NCBI GenBank assembly: GCA_041588495.1
Contig: JBFGWM010000162.1
Span: forward strand, 1-6,460
Reading direction: 5' to 3'
Length of the DNA stretch: 6,460 nt
Source: JBFGWM01 sp041588495
GTDB taxonomy: Bacteria > Pseudomonadota > Gammaproteobacteria > Pseudomonadales > JBFGWM01
Within the stretch, counting starts at the first letter, position 1; each line of letters starts with the position of its first letter. A program made the position numbers and the translations under genes. A model generated the notes under the pieces. That model saw only the letters and a list, made by a program, of their open reading frames with translations. It was not told the origin of the DNA and made no database searches. Below, piece after piece: positions 1 through 5,860 of this stretch.

Positions 1-33
1 CTCAAGACTCTGGGGAAATCCCTGTTGATTCAC
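1..33 (-). CDS. Possible 5' end of the gene downstream of miaB (phoH-like?), partial
   Basis: Reading the minus strand, a GTG at 31-33 opens a frame that stays open to the window edge (MNQQGFPQSLE, 11 codons). It is the only ATG/GTG/TTG start between the miaB stop and the edge whose frame is not soon closed. In many gammaproteobacteria the gene directly after miaB is phoH (ybeZ), a PhoH-family ATPase, whose N-terminus is short and variable. The strand and the 79-bp gap fit this. There is no convincing Shine-Dalgarno sequence before the GTG, and eleven residues cannot identify a family, so the call rests on position alone and may be wrong. Confidence 0.25.
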   Translation of the reverse strand, partial: MNQQGFPQSLE

Positions 34-112
34 TCAATTACCAGAATACCCGCTCACCCGGTGCAGGGAAAGCGCGTCGTGGCGATGAGTCAAGTTGTTG
101 ATTTTAAAGAGA

Positions 113-1468
113 TCATTCGACCCGTTGCGGATTCTCGCCGGAGCCTGCCAGGCTTCCGCGCAGGGAATTCGGCAGGGCATCCTCGATCCGCACGTCGACG
201 AACTGGCCGATCAGGCCAGGGTCGGTGCAGGCGAAGTTGACCACGCGGTTGTTCTCGGTGCGACCCTGCAACTGGCCCGGGTCCTTTTTCGATACGCCGT
301 CCACCAGCACCCGCTGCATGCTGCCGACCATTCCGCGGCTGATTTCCATAGCCTGCTGGTTGAGACGCTGCTGGAGGCGTTGCAGTCGTTCGCGACGCAC
401 GTCTTCCGGGGTGTCATCGACCAGATCGGCGGCCGGCGTGCCGGGGCGCGCGCTGTAAAGGAAGCTGAAGGAGTGGTCGAAGCCGATGTCGGCAACCAGC
501 TTCAGGGTGTCGTTGAAGTCCTGCTCGGTCTCCCCGGGAAAGCCGACAATGAAGTCCGAGGAGATGCTGATGCCGGGCCGCACCCCGCGTAGCCGGCGGA
601 TCTTCGACTTGTATTCCAGGGCCGTGTGACCGCGCTTCATCCGCGCCAGGATGCGGTCAGAACCGCTCTGCACCGGCAGGTGCACGTGGCCGACCAGCTC
701 CGGAACGTCACCGAATGCGTCGATCAGGCTGTCGGAGAACTCGACCGGGTGCGAGGTGGTGAACCGGATGCGGTCGATTCCGTCGATGGCGGCCACGTAG
801 GTGACCAGTTGCGCCAGGTCTGCGGTGCCGCCGGCATGGGTTGCGCCACGGTAGGCATTCACGTTCTGGCCCAGCAGGGTGACCTCGCGCACGCCCTGGG
901 CGGCCAGGTGCGCCGCCTCGGCGAGGACGTCGTCAAAGGGGCGGCTGACCTCCTCGCCACGGGTGTAGGGCACCACGCAGAACGTGCAGTATTTGCTGCA
1001 GCCTTCCATGACCGAGACGAAGGCGCGCGGACCCTCGACCCGGGGCTCGGGCAGGCGGTCGAACTTCTCGATTTCCGGGAAGCTGGTGTCGACCACCGCT
1101 TTTCCGCGCCCGCGACGCTCGCTGATCATGGCCGGCAGGCGGTGCAGGGTCTGGGGGCCGAAAACGAGGTCCACGTAAGGCGCCCGGCGCAGGATCTCAG
1201 CGCCCTCCTGGCTGGCCACGCAGCCGCCTACGCCGATGATCAGGTCCGGATTCCTTTCCTTCAGCTGTTTCCAGCGACCCAGCTGGTGGAAAACCTTTTC
1301 CTGGGCCTTCTCACGAATGGAGCAGGTGTTCAGCAGCAGCACATCGGCGTCTGCGGCATCATCGGTTACGGACAGGCCGTCAGAGGCTGCGAGCAGGTCT
1401 GCCATGCGCGACGAGTCGTACTCGTTCATCTGGCAGCCGTGGGTCTTGATGTGGAGTTTTCCGGCCAT
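113..1468 (-). CDS. miaB: MiaB, tRNA (N6-isopentenyl adenosine(37)-C2)-methylthiotransferase
   Basis: A 451-residue radical-SAM methylthiotransferase. In the cytoplasm the family adds a methylthio group to C2 of i6A at position 37, next to the anticodon of tRNAs reading UNN codons, giving ms2i6A. The three domains are all visible. The N-terminal UPF0004 domain (about 1-145) has auxiliary-cluster cysteines C12 (HGCQMNEYDS), C49 (NTCSIREKA) and C83 (GGCVA). The radical-SAM core (about 146-370) carries CxxxCxxC at C157, C161 and C164 (CSKYCTFC). A TRAM RNA-binding domain (about 375-438) follows. Length is close to E. coli MiaB. The frame is open for 57 more codons upstream, but MAGKLHIKTHGCQMN is the family's normal N-terminus, and AGGA lies three bases before this ATG; the extension is low-complexity and crosses the promoter. 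It diverges from the DUF1820-type gene. No key residue is missing, and the identification is secure. Confidence 0.97.
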   Translation of the reverse strand: MAGKLHIKTHGCQMNEYDSSRMADLLAASDGLSVTDDAADADVLLLNTCSIREKAQEKVFHQLGRWKQLKERNPDLIIGVGGCVASQEGAEILRRAPYVDLVFGPQTLHRLPAMISERRGRGKAVVDTSFPEIEKFDRLPEPRVEGPRAFVSVMEGCSKYCTFCVVPYTRGEEVSRPFDDVLAEAAHLAAQGVREVTLLGQNVNAYRGATHAGGTADLAQLVTYVAAIDGIDRIRFTTSHPVEFSDSLIDAFGDVPELVGHVHLPVQSGSDRILARMKRGHTALEYKSKIRRLRGVRPGISISSDFIVGFPGETEQDFNDTLKLVADIGFDHSFSFLYSARPGTPAADLVDDTPEDVRRERLQRLQQRLNQQAMEISRGMVGSMQRVLVDGVSKKDPGQLQGRTENNRVVNFACTDPGLIGQFVDVRIEDALPNSLRGSLAGSGENPQRVE

Positions 1469-1507
1469 GATTCCTGACGGAGGGGGGGGACTTCGATACG
1501 GGGCGGC

Positions 1508-1536
1508 ATTATAGTGATTTGCGGTCCGATTGCACA
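1508..1536 (-). promoter_or_regulatory. Candidate sigma-70 promoter of miaB
   Basis: On the minus strand 1508-1513 reads TATAAT, a perfect -10 hexamer. Seventeen bases upstream, 1531-1536 reads TGTGCA, a poor -35 that matches consensus at three of six positions. Transcription would start near 1501, giving a leader of about 32 bases to the miaB ATG. The leader would carry a run of eight C residues (the plus-strand G run at 1482-1489). The -10 is convincing and the -35 is weak. Confidence 0.5.
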
Positions 1537-1538
1537 GA

Positions 1539-1567
1539 TTTCGTGCGAATTTAACCTGCCGTATGAT
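1539..1567 (+). promoter_or_regulatory. Candidate promoter of the DUF1820-type gene
   Basis: TATGAT at 1562-1567 matches the -10 consensus at five of six positions. At 17-bp spacing the -35 would be TTTCGT (1539-1544), which is weak. A better -35-like TTGCAC at 1530-1535 is 26 bp away, too far for this -10. Transcription would begin near 1574, shortly before either possible start codon. It lies back to back with the miaB promoter. Confidence 0.3.
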
Positions 1568-1607
1568 AAGCTTACGCGCCCTTCGCAGAGGTATGGACAG
1601 CGCACGC

Positions 1608-1931
1608 ATGACGGAACCTGTTTTTCGGGTCACATTCATGAACCAGGGCCAGGTATACGAGGTGTATGCCCGGCAGATCTTCCAGAGCGAGCTCTACGGT
1701 TTCGTGGAAATCGAGGAACTGGTGTTCGGCGAAAAGGCCAAGGTCGTGGTCGACCCGGGCGAGGAGCGCCTGAAAAACGAGTTCGAGGGCGTCAAGCGCA
1801 GCTTCATTCCCATGCACGCGATCGTGCGCATTGACGAGGTGGAGAAGGAAGGCCCCGCCAAGGTCAGCGAGTTGCGCGGCGACAAGGTGATGCCGTTTCC
1901 GATCCCGACCATGCGGCCCGACGGCGGCTAG
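1608..1931 (+). CDS. DUF1820-family small protein, function unknown
   Basis: A 107-residue soluble protein with no signal peptide or membrane segment. Its sequence is typical of the gammaproteobacterial DUF1820 family: an N-terminal block VFRVTFMNQGQVYEVYARQ (about 5-23), then the acidic EIEELVFGE, VVVDPGEERLKNEFEGV (about 46-62) and RSFIPMHAIVRIDEVEK (about 64-80), with a short proline-rich tail. The family has no established biochemical function that I know of. I chose the ATG at 1608 because family members begin a few residues before the FRVTF-like strand. The in-frame ATG at 1593 would add five residues; AGAGG lies only one base before it, which is too close, and sits about 16 bases before 1608, which is too far, so the start is not settled. 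The TAG stop overlaps the nrtR stop on the other strand. Confidence 0.88.
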   Translation: MTEPVFRVTFMNQGQVYEVYARQIFQSELYGFVEIEELVFGEKAKVVVDPGEERLKNEFEGVKRSFIPMHAIVRIDEVEKEGPAKVSELRGDKVMPFPIPTMRPDGG

Positions 1932-2644
1932 TCCGCGTTCCCGTCGGCCCTGCGCCGGCTTCCAATCATGTTGTGACTGAACACGTGGCGCTCGTGCCCG
2001 GGCCGCGCGCGGTATACCCGTGCCGGCCGCATGGCGCCCTCCGCGAACTGCCTCCCGGTATCCTCGAGAATCCCTGCCTCCATCACCCGGCGCCGGAAAG
2101 CTCGCCGGTCGAGGCTGCGGTCCATGACGGTCTCCCAGGCTTCCTGCAGTTCACGCAGGGTAAAATCCGGTCCCAGCAGGTGGGCGGGGAGCGAGGTGTA
2201 CTGGGCGCGCGCCGCGAGGCGCTCGACGGCGTCGGCCAGCAGGCGGTCGTGGTCGAAGGCCAGGCCCGTGACCTCAGGCCCGCGAGCCGGGCGCCAGTGC
2301 AGACCGCGGACCCGGGCACCTGCGGAGAGACGGATTCCGGCGTGCGCCACCAGCGCCAGGTAGAGGGTCGTGATCGACCAGCCGCGGGGGTCGCGGTCCG
2401 CGTTCCCGGTGGTGGCGACCTGCTCGATGTAGGGTAGCCGCACGCCCAGCTTATCGGCCACCGTACGTGCCGCGCAGTCCTCGAGGCTGGCGTCCGATTC
2501 GGGGCGCACGATGCCGCCGGGTAGCGCCATGCATCCGGCGAACGGCGCCTCCTCGCGTTCCACCAGCAGCACCTCCAGCCCCGGACTGCCGAGGCGGAAG
2601 ACGGCCACGTCGACGGTGACCAGCAGGGGGGTGGACTGGGGCAT
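1928..2644 (-). CDS. nrtR: NrtR, Nudix-related transcriptional repressor of NAD metabolism
   Basis: A 238-residue protein with the two-part NrtR build: an N-terminal Nudix-like domain (about 6-145) and a C-terminal winged-helix DNA-binding domain (about 150-213; FTLRELQEAWETVMDRSLDR, FRRRVMEAGILEDTG, then the wing MRPARVYRA). The Nudix box starting at GGIVRPES (43-50) is degenerate. Where hydrolases have REUXEE this protein has R60-T-V-A-D-K65, so the metal-binding glutamates are lost, as expected for a sensor rather than an enzyme. NrtR repressors are known to bind ADP-ribose, which lowers DNA affinity. It diverges from nadM-nadV, its expected targets, across the palindrome at 2655-2677. I use the ATG at 2642-2644 (MPQSTPLLVTVDVAVF). 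The upstream in-frame ATG at 2684-2686 would place the operator and -10 inside the gene. No good Shine-Dalgarno precedes 2644. About 25 basic residues trail the wing. Confidence 0.9.
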   Translation of the reverse strand: MPQSTPLLVTVDVAVFRLGSPGLEVLLVEREEAPFAGCMALPGGIVRPESDASLEDCAARTVADKLGVRLPYIEQVATTGNADRDPRGWSITTLYLALVAHAGIRLSAGARVRGLHWRPARGPEVTGLAFDHDRLLADAVERLAARAQYTSLPAHLLGPDFTLRELQEAWETVMDRSLDRRAFRRRVMEAGILEDTGRQFAEGAMRPARVYRARPGHERHVFSHNMIGSRRRADGNAD

Positions 2645-2647
2645 GGT

Positions 2648-2676
2648 TTGACTAAATAGGGGCACTCTGCCACTAT
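2648..2676 (+). promoter_or_regulatory. Candidate promoter of the nadM-nadV operon
   Basis: TTGACT at 2648-2653 matches the -35 consensus at five of six positions. The -10 is ambiguous. CACTAT (2671-2676) has the ideal 17-bp spacing but is a modest match. TATTAT (2674-2679) is a better hexamer but lies 20 bp away. Either way the palindrome at 2655-2677 fills the space between -35 and -10, a classic position for repression. The leader would be about 60 bases. Confidence 0.42.
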
Positions 2677-2677
2677 T
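2655..2677. promoter_or_regulatory. Probable NrtR operator (inverted repeat)
   Basis: The arms AATAGGGGCA (2655-2664) and TGCCACTATT (2668-2677) are inverted copies matching at nine of ten positions, separated by CTC and centred on 2666. This is the strongest palindrome between nrtR and nadM. It overlaps the -10 and likely start point of nrtR and the spacer of the nadM promoter, so one bound dimer could repress both directions. The AT-rich outer ends (ATAG/CTAT) recall half-sites described for proteobacterial NrtR, but I cannot compare them with a motif model here. Confidence 0.65.
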
Positions 2678-2680
2678 ATA
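2675..2680 (-). promoter_or_regulatory. Candidate -10 element of nrtR
   Basis: The minus strand reads TATAAT here, a perfect -10. No recognisable -35 lies 15-18 bp upstream and there is no extended -10 TG. Transcription would begin near 2668, inside the palindrome, leaving a leader of about 24 bases to the ATG at 2644. The overlap with the right operator arm predicts autorepression. Confidence 0.45.
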
Positions 2681-2726
2681 GAACAAATGTCACGCGAACG
2701 CCGGGAGAGACCCGCATTTCGCCCGT

Positions 2727-2743
2727 CAGCAAGGAGCTTGCTG
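2727..2743 (+). promoter_or_regulatory. Stem-loop containing the nadM ribosome binding site
   Basis: The arms CAGCAAG (2727-2733) and CTTGCTG (2737-2743) are a perfect 7-bp inverted repeat around the loop GAG (2734-2736). The Shine-Dalgarno AAGGAG (2731-2736) is split between the 5' arm and the loop, and the hairpin ends two bases before the nadM ATG. The repeat is certain. A role in limiting or tuning translation is inference. Confidence 0.5.
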
Positions 2744-2745
2744 GT

Positions 2746-3819
2746 ATGACTGCAGACGCTGATTTCGACGCCCTGGTGTTCATCGGGCGGTTCCAGCCGT
2801 TCCACGAGGGTCACCTGCACGTGGTAAGGCGGGCACTGGATCACGCCGACCGGCTGGTGGTGTTGTGTGGTTCGGCCAGCCAGCCACGCTCGATCCGCAA
2901 TCCGTGGACCGAGGCGGAGCGGGCGGAGATGGTGCTCGGCGCGCTTCCCGGGGCGGATCGCGGCCGGGTACAGGTGGTGCCGCTTCTCGATTACCTCTAC
3001 AACGACGGCGCCTGGATCGGCATGGTACAGGCCGCAGTGCGTGATGCGCTGCCGCAGCATGATGCCGCGGGCAACCCGGCCCGTTGCGGACTCATCGGCC
3101 ACAAGAAGGACCAGACCTCCTATTACCTGCGCCTGTTTCCCCAGTGGCGCTCGGTCGAGGTGGAGAACCATCGCGGCATCAGCGCGACGCCGATCCGCGA
3201 GTCGATCCTGCGCGAGGGTTACCGGGACGACCTGCCGGTCCCCCTGGCCGAGGGTCCCGGTGAGCTTGCCGCGGTGCTTCCTGAAAACGTGCGCGAATTC
3301 CTGAACGACTTCTCCGCCACGGAGGACTGGGCGGACCTGCGCTCCGATCACGGCTTTATCTCCCGCTACCGCGCCGGGTGGGAAAAGGCGCCTCATCCGC
3401 CCACCTTCGTGACCGTGGACGCCGTGGTGGTGCAATCGGGCCACATCCTGCTGGTCGAGCGGCGCGCCCGCCCGGGCCAGGGACAGTGGGCCCTGCCAGG
3501 CGGTTTTGTCGACCAGTCGGAAACCCTGCTCGACGCCTGCCTGCGGGAACTGCGCGAGGAGACCCGTCTCAAGGTGCCGCTCCCGGTCCTGAAGGGCTCA
3601 CTGCAGGGCATGCAGGTTTTCGACGAGCCCAACCGTTCGGTGCGCGGGCGCACCATCACCCATGCATTCCATTTCGAACTGCAGGCCAGCGAGTCCCTGC
3701 CGCGGGTCAAGGGCGGCGATGACGCCCGCCGCGCATTCTGGACCCCGCTGGCCGAACTCGATCCGCGGCGCATGTTCGAGGATCACTACTTCATCATCCG
3801 GAGGATGCTGGGAACATGA
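2746..3819 (+). CDS. nadM: Bifunctional NMN adenylyltransferase / ADP-ribose pyrophosphatase (NadM-Nudix)
   Basis: A 357-residue cytoplasmic two-domain enzyme of the type known from Synechocystis slr0787. The N-terminal nucleotidyltransferase domain (about 7-185) joins NMN and ATP into NAD and pyrophosphate. It has GRFQPFHEGH (14-23) with the H20-x-x-H23 motif, and the ATP-binding GISATPIRES (144-153). The C-terminal Nudix domain (about 218-355) should split ADP-ribose into AMP and ribose 5-phosphate. Its box runs from G253 through E259 to RELREET (267-273), keeping the catalytic E268, E271 and E272. The usual box glycine is R274 (EETRLKV), which I recall as normal in this subfamily. The ATG has AAGGAG nine bases upstream, inside a stem-loop. 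It is first in an operon with nadV, 91 bp before it, and diverges from nrtR. The Nudix half probably removes the ligand that induces the operon. No truncation is seen. Confidence 0.95.
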   Translation: MTADADFDALVFIGRFQPFHEGHLHVVRRALDHADRLVVLCGSASQPRSIRNPWTEAERAEMVLGALPGADRGRVQVVPLLDYLYNDGAWIGMVQAAVRDALPQHDAAGNPARCGLIGHKKDQTSYYLRLFPQWRSVEVENHRGISATPIRESILREGYRDDLPVPLAEGPGELAAVLPENVREFLNDFSATEDWADLRSDHGFISRYRAGWEKAPHPPTFVTVDAVVVQSGHILLVERRARPGQGQWALPGGFVDQSETLLDACLRELREETRLKVPLPVLKGSLQGMQVFDEPNRSVRGRTITHAFHFELQASESLPRVKGGDDARRAFWTPLAELDPRRMFEDHYFIIRRMLGT

Positions 3820-3827
3820 ACGCCCGT

Positions 3828-3853
3828 GTTCCGGCGCATGGATGCGACGGAAC
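3828..3853 (+). other. Large imperfect palindrome / hairpin between nadM and nadV
   Basis: The two 13-base halves (3828-3840 and 3841-3853) are inverted copies matching at 11 of 13 positions. As RNA this gives GUUCCG paired with CGGAAC, one G·A mismatch, CGCA paired with UGCG, and a UGGA loop. No T-run follows, so it is not an ordinary intrinsic terminator. It could be an mRNA stability or processing element that sets the nadM:nadV ratio, or a protein-binding site. It does not resemble the palindrome at 2655-2677. A smaller competing pair, ACCG/CGGT at 3852-3863, overlaps its 3' end. Confidence 0.55.
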
Positions 3854-3893
3854 CGGACCCGGTGTGCCGTGGACAGACCGTGGCGCGCGCAAC

Positions 3894-3910
3894 GATGGAG
3901 GATTTCCATC
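3894..3910 (+). promoter_or_regulatory. Stem-loop containing the nadV ribosome binding site
   Basis: The arms GATGGA (3894-3899) and TCCATC (3905-3910) are a perfect 6-bp inverted repeat around the loop GGATT. The Shine-Dalgarno GGAGG (3897-3901) spans the 5' arm and loop, and the stem ends directly against the nadV ATG. The layout is the same as the stem-loop before nadM, although the sequences differ. The structure is seen in the sequence and the regulatory role is inferred. Confidence 0.45.
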
Positions 3911-5293
3911 ATGCAGCACAACCTGATTCTCAACGCGGACTCCTACAAGGCGTCCCACTACCTGCAGTATCCGCCGGGCACCACCCGGGTCTCGAGTTAC
4001 ATCGAGTCGCGGGGCGGCGAATATGAGGAGACCCTGTTTTTCGGTCTGCAGTTTTTTCTCCGCGACTACCTGTCGAAACCGGTGCAGGCGGAGGACGTCG
4101 AGGAGGCGGAAGCCTTTTTCTCCACCCATGGACTGCCGTTCAACAAGGCAGGCTGGGAACACATCCTCGACCGCCACGGCGGTTACCTGCCGCTGGAGGT
4201 CCAGGCGGTTGCGGAGGGCAGCGTGGTGCCGGTGCACAACGTGCTGGTGCAGGCGGTCAACACCGATCCGGCCTGCCCCTGGCTGACCAGTTACGTCGAG
4301 ACCGCGTTGCTGCGCGCGGTGTGGTACCCGGTCACGGTGGCGACCCGTTCATGGCACTGCAAGCGGATCATCGCCCGTTACCTGGAGGAAACCGCGGATT
4401 CTGTGGACGGACTGCCGTTCAAGCTGCACGACTTCGGTGGGCGCGGTGCGAGTTCCTGGGAGACCGCCTGCATCGGCGGCGCGGCGCACCTGGTGAACTT
4501 CCAGGGTTCCGATACGGTGTCCGGCGTGGTCGCCGCCAACCGCTATTATGCGGAGCCCATGGCGGCGTTCTCGATTCCCGCCGCGGAACACTCGACCATC
4601 ACCTGCTGGGGACCCGGGGGCGAGTGCGACGCGTTCGCCAATATGCTGGAGAAATTTTCCGGAGAGGGGCGGCTGGTGGCCGTGGTCAGCGACTCCTACG
4701 ACCTGTGGAACGCGATCGACAATTACTGGGGTCGGGAACTCCGCGACCGGGTGCGTGACAGTGGTGGCACGCTGGTCGTGCGTCCCGACAGCGGCAACCC
4801 TGCGGAGGTCGTTTGCGAGGCCCTGGAACGCCTGATGAAGCACTTCGGGCACCGCGTCAACGACAAGGGATACCGGGTGTTGCCGGACTGTCTCCGCCTC
4901 ATCCAGGGTGACGGCGTGTCACTGGACGCCATCGGGGCGATCCTCGCGCGCATGAAGGACCGGGGCCTGAGCGCGGACAACGTGGCTTTCGGCATGGGTG
5001 GCGAACTGCTGCAGAAGGTCAACCGCGACACTCTCAAGTTCGCCATGAAGGCATCCGCGGCGGAGATCGACGGGACCTGGCGCGATGTCTACAAGGATCC
5101 GGTCACCGATCACGGCAAGCGCTCCAAGGCCGGCCGCCTGGCCCTGGTCACCGATCCCCGGGACGGGTTCCGCACCGTCCCGGAGCGCGAGGCGGGCGAC
5201 GCCAACCAGCTGGTCACCGTGTTCCGTGACGGCGAAGTGTTGCGCGAGTGGAGCCTCGCAGAGGTTCGCGAACGCAGCGCGGCAGCCCTGTAG
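3911..5293 (+). CDS. nadV: NadV, nicotinamide phosphoribosyltransferase (NAMPT family)
   Basis: A 460-residue cytoplasmic enzyme that makes NMN from nicotinamide and PRPP, the first step of non-deamidating NAD salvage. Similarity to human NAMPT runs the whole length. Matching landmarks are ADSYKASHY (9-17; D10 and Y12 for human D16 and Y18), HDFGGRGASS (173-182; F175 and R178 for F193 and R196), GSDTVSG (D201 for D219), PAAEHSTIT (H227 for the phosphorylated H247), VVRPDSGNP (R291 and D293 for R311 and D313) and GMGGELLQK (361-369). Human Y195 is G177 here. The frame is open 83 codons further upstream inside nadM, but that stretch looks like out-of-frame nadM. The ATG at 3911 has GGAGG nine bases before it and starts the conserved region. 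It is second in the operon after nadM, and its NMN feeds that enzyme. The family is usually about 460-490 residues, so it is complete. Confidence 0.96.
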   Translation: MQHNLILNADSYKASHYLQYPPGTTRVSSYIESRGGEYEETLFFGLQFFLRDYLSKPVQAEDVEEAEAFFSTHGLPFNKAGWEHILDRHGGYLPLEVQAVAEGSVVPVHNVLVQAVNTDPACPWLTSYVETALLRAVWYPVTVATRSWHCKRIIARYLEETADSVDGLPFKLHDFGGRGASSWETACIGGAAHLVNFQGSDTVSGVVAANRYYAEPMAAFSIPAAEHSTITCWGPGGECDAFANMLEKFSGEGRLVAVVSDSYDLWNAIDNYWGRELRDRVRDSGGTLVVRPDSGNPAEVVCEALERLMKHFGHRVNDKGYRVLPDCLRLIQGDGVSLDAIGAILARMKDRGLSADNVAFGMGGELLQKVNRDTLKFAMKASAAEIDGTWRDVYKDPVTDHGKRSKAGRLALVTDPRDGFRTVPEREAGDANQLVTVFRDGEVLREWSLAEVRERSAAAL

Positions 5294-5313
5294 CACCGGC
5301 CCGGGGCAGCGCG

Positions 5314-5835
5314 TCAGTTGATGACCCGCGGACCCGTGTCCTCGCCGGCTTCGCCGAGCTTGCCGAGTTCGAGGTTCCACCCGGCGCCACGCACGGCGTC
5401 GGCGACCAGCTTGCAGAGGTTGTGCAGCATCCTGCGGTCGAGGCCGAGGCGAATTCCCTGACCGTCCTCGGGGGTGAGGTTGAGCATCACCCCGTTTTCG
5501 CCATTCTCGTAGCTGATGCGAAACCCCAGCACGCCGTCCTCGCCCAGCGGGTAGCTGGCGGCGGACTTGTCGTCGTAAGGTGTTTTGAAGTCGCCGTCGT
5601 GCACCGCCCGCTGGTGTTCGAAGGCGAGCACCTCCTCCGGGTTGGTGATGCCGTCGAGGTCGATCTCCCAGTCGGTCTCGCGGATGATGCGACCGACGAC
5701 CTGCCACAGCAGGCCGGTGAAGCGGCGCGTCATCCACAGGCGGTATTCCTCGCCCGAGGAGTTGCGCACCTTCAGCAGGAGGCGGTCCTCGTTGGTGTTG
5801 TAACTGAGGTTGATCTGCTCCAGCCGCGCGCTCAT
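5314..5835 (-). CDS. Conserved hypothetical protein, 173 aa
   Basis: I do not recognise a named family. The protein is acidic and soluble-looking, with no signal peptide or membrane span. The N-terminal half reads as beta strands (ARLEQINLSYNTNEDRLLLKV, about 3-23) followed by EYRLWMTRRFTGLLW (30-44) and a helical stretch to about 54. The middle (65-100) is polar. The C-terminal half has two strand-like runs (GVLGFRISY and GVMLNLTPEDGQGIRLGL) and a helix RRMLHNLCKLVADAVRGAGW (134-153). The frame extends 22 codons further upstream, over the end of the preceding gene, but MSARLEQINL at 5835 looks like a natural start. No clear Shine-Dalgarno is present. It lies 25 bp after a probable exported-protein gene on the same strand, so the two are likely co-transcribed. 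It converges on nadV with a 20-bp gap and no obvious terminator. That it is a real gene is likely; its function is unknown. Confidence 0.75.
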   Translation of the reverse strand: MSARLEQINLSYNTNEDRLLLKVRNSSGEEYRLWMTRRFTGLLWQVVGRIIRETDWEIDLDGITNPEEVLAFEHQRAVHDGDFKTPYDDKSAASYPLGEDGVLGFRISYENGENGVMLNLTPEDGQGIRLGLDRRMLHNLCKLVADAVRGAGWNLELGKLGEAGEDTGPRVIN

Positions 5836-5860
5836 GCCGCTGCCGCCAGGGGTCGGTTGT

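Noticed and set aside
626..1477. Long plus-strand open frame of 283 codons opposite miaB
   Set aside because: It lies wholly antisense to a gene with clear MiaB motifs. Its composition is what GC-rich DNA gives opposite a real gene, and it has no recognisable domain.
1469..1639. 57-codon N-terminal extension of miaB
   Set aside because: It is low-complexity, covers the promoter region and the start of the divergent gene, and precedes the family's normal MiaB N-terminus.
2083..3444. 453-codon minus-strand open frame across nrtR and nadM
   Set aside because: It is antisense to nadM and out of frame with nrtR, spans the intergenic promoter region, and has an arginine/serine/proline-rich translation with no domain.
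3545..3570. Missing glycine in the NadM Nudix box (EETRL instead of EExGU)
   Set aside because: I recall the same EETRLKV form in Synechocystis-type bifunctional NadM proteins, so it is a subfamily trait rather than a defect; the catalytic glutamates are intact.
3662..3910. 83-codon N-terminal extension of nadV into nadM
   Set aside because: The extension is out-of-frame nadM sequence. The conserved NAMPT start and a good Shine-Dalgarno both point to 3911.
5294..5313. Bidirectional terminator between nadV and the convergent gene
   Set aside because: Only 20 GC-rich bases separate the genes, with no stem of useful length plus loop and no T-run.
4919..5737. 272-codon minus-strand open frame over the end of nadV and the adjacent hypothetical gene
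   Set aside because: It is a shadow of nadV on one side and out of frame with the 173-residue gene on the other, with arginine-rich, domain-free sequence.
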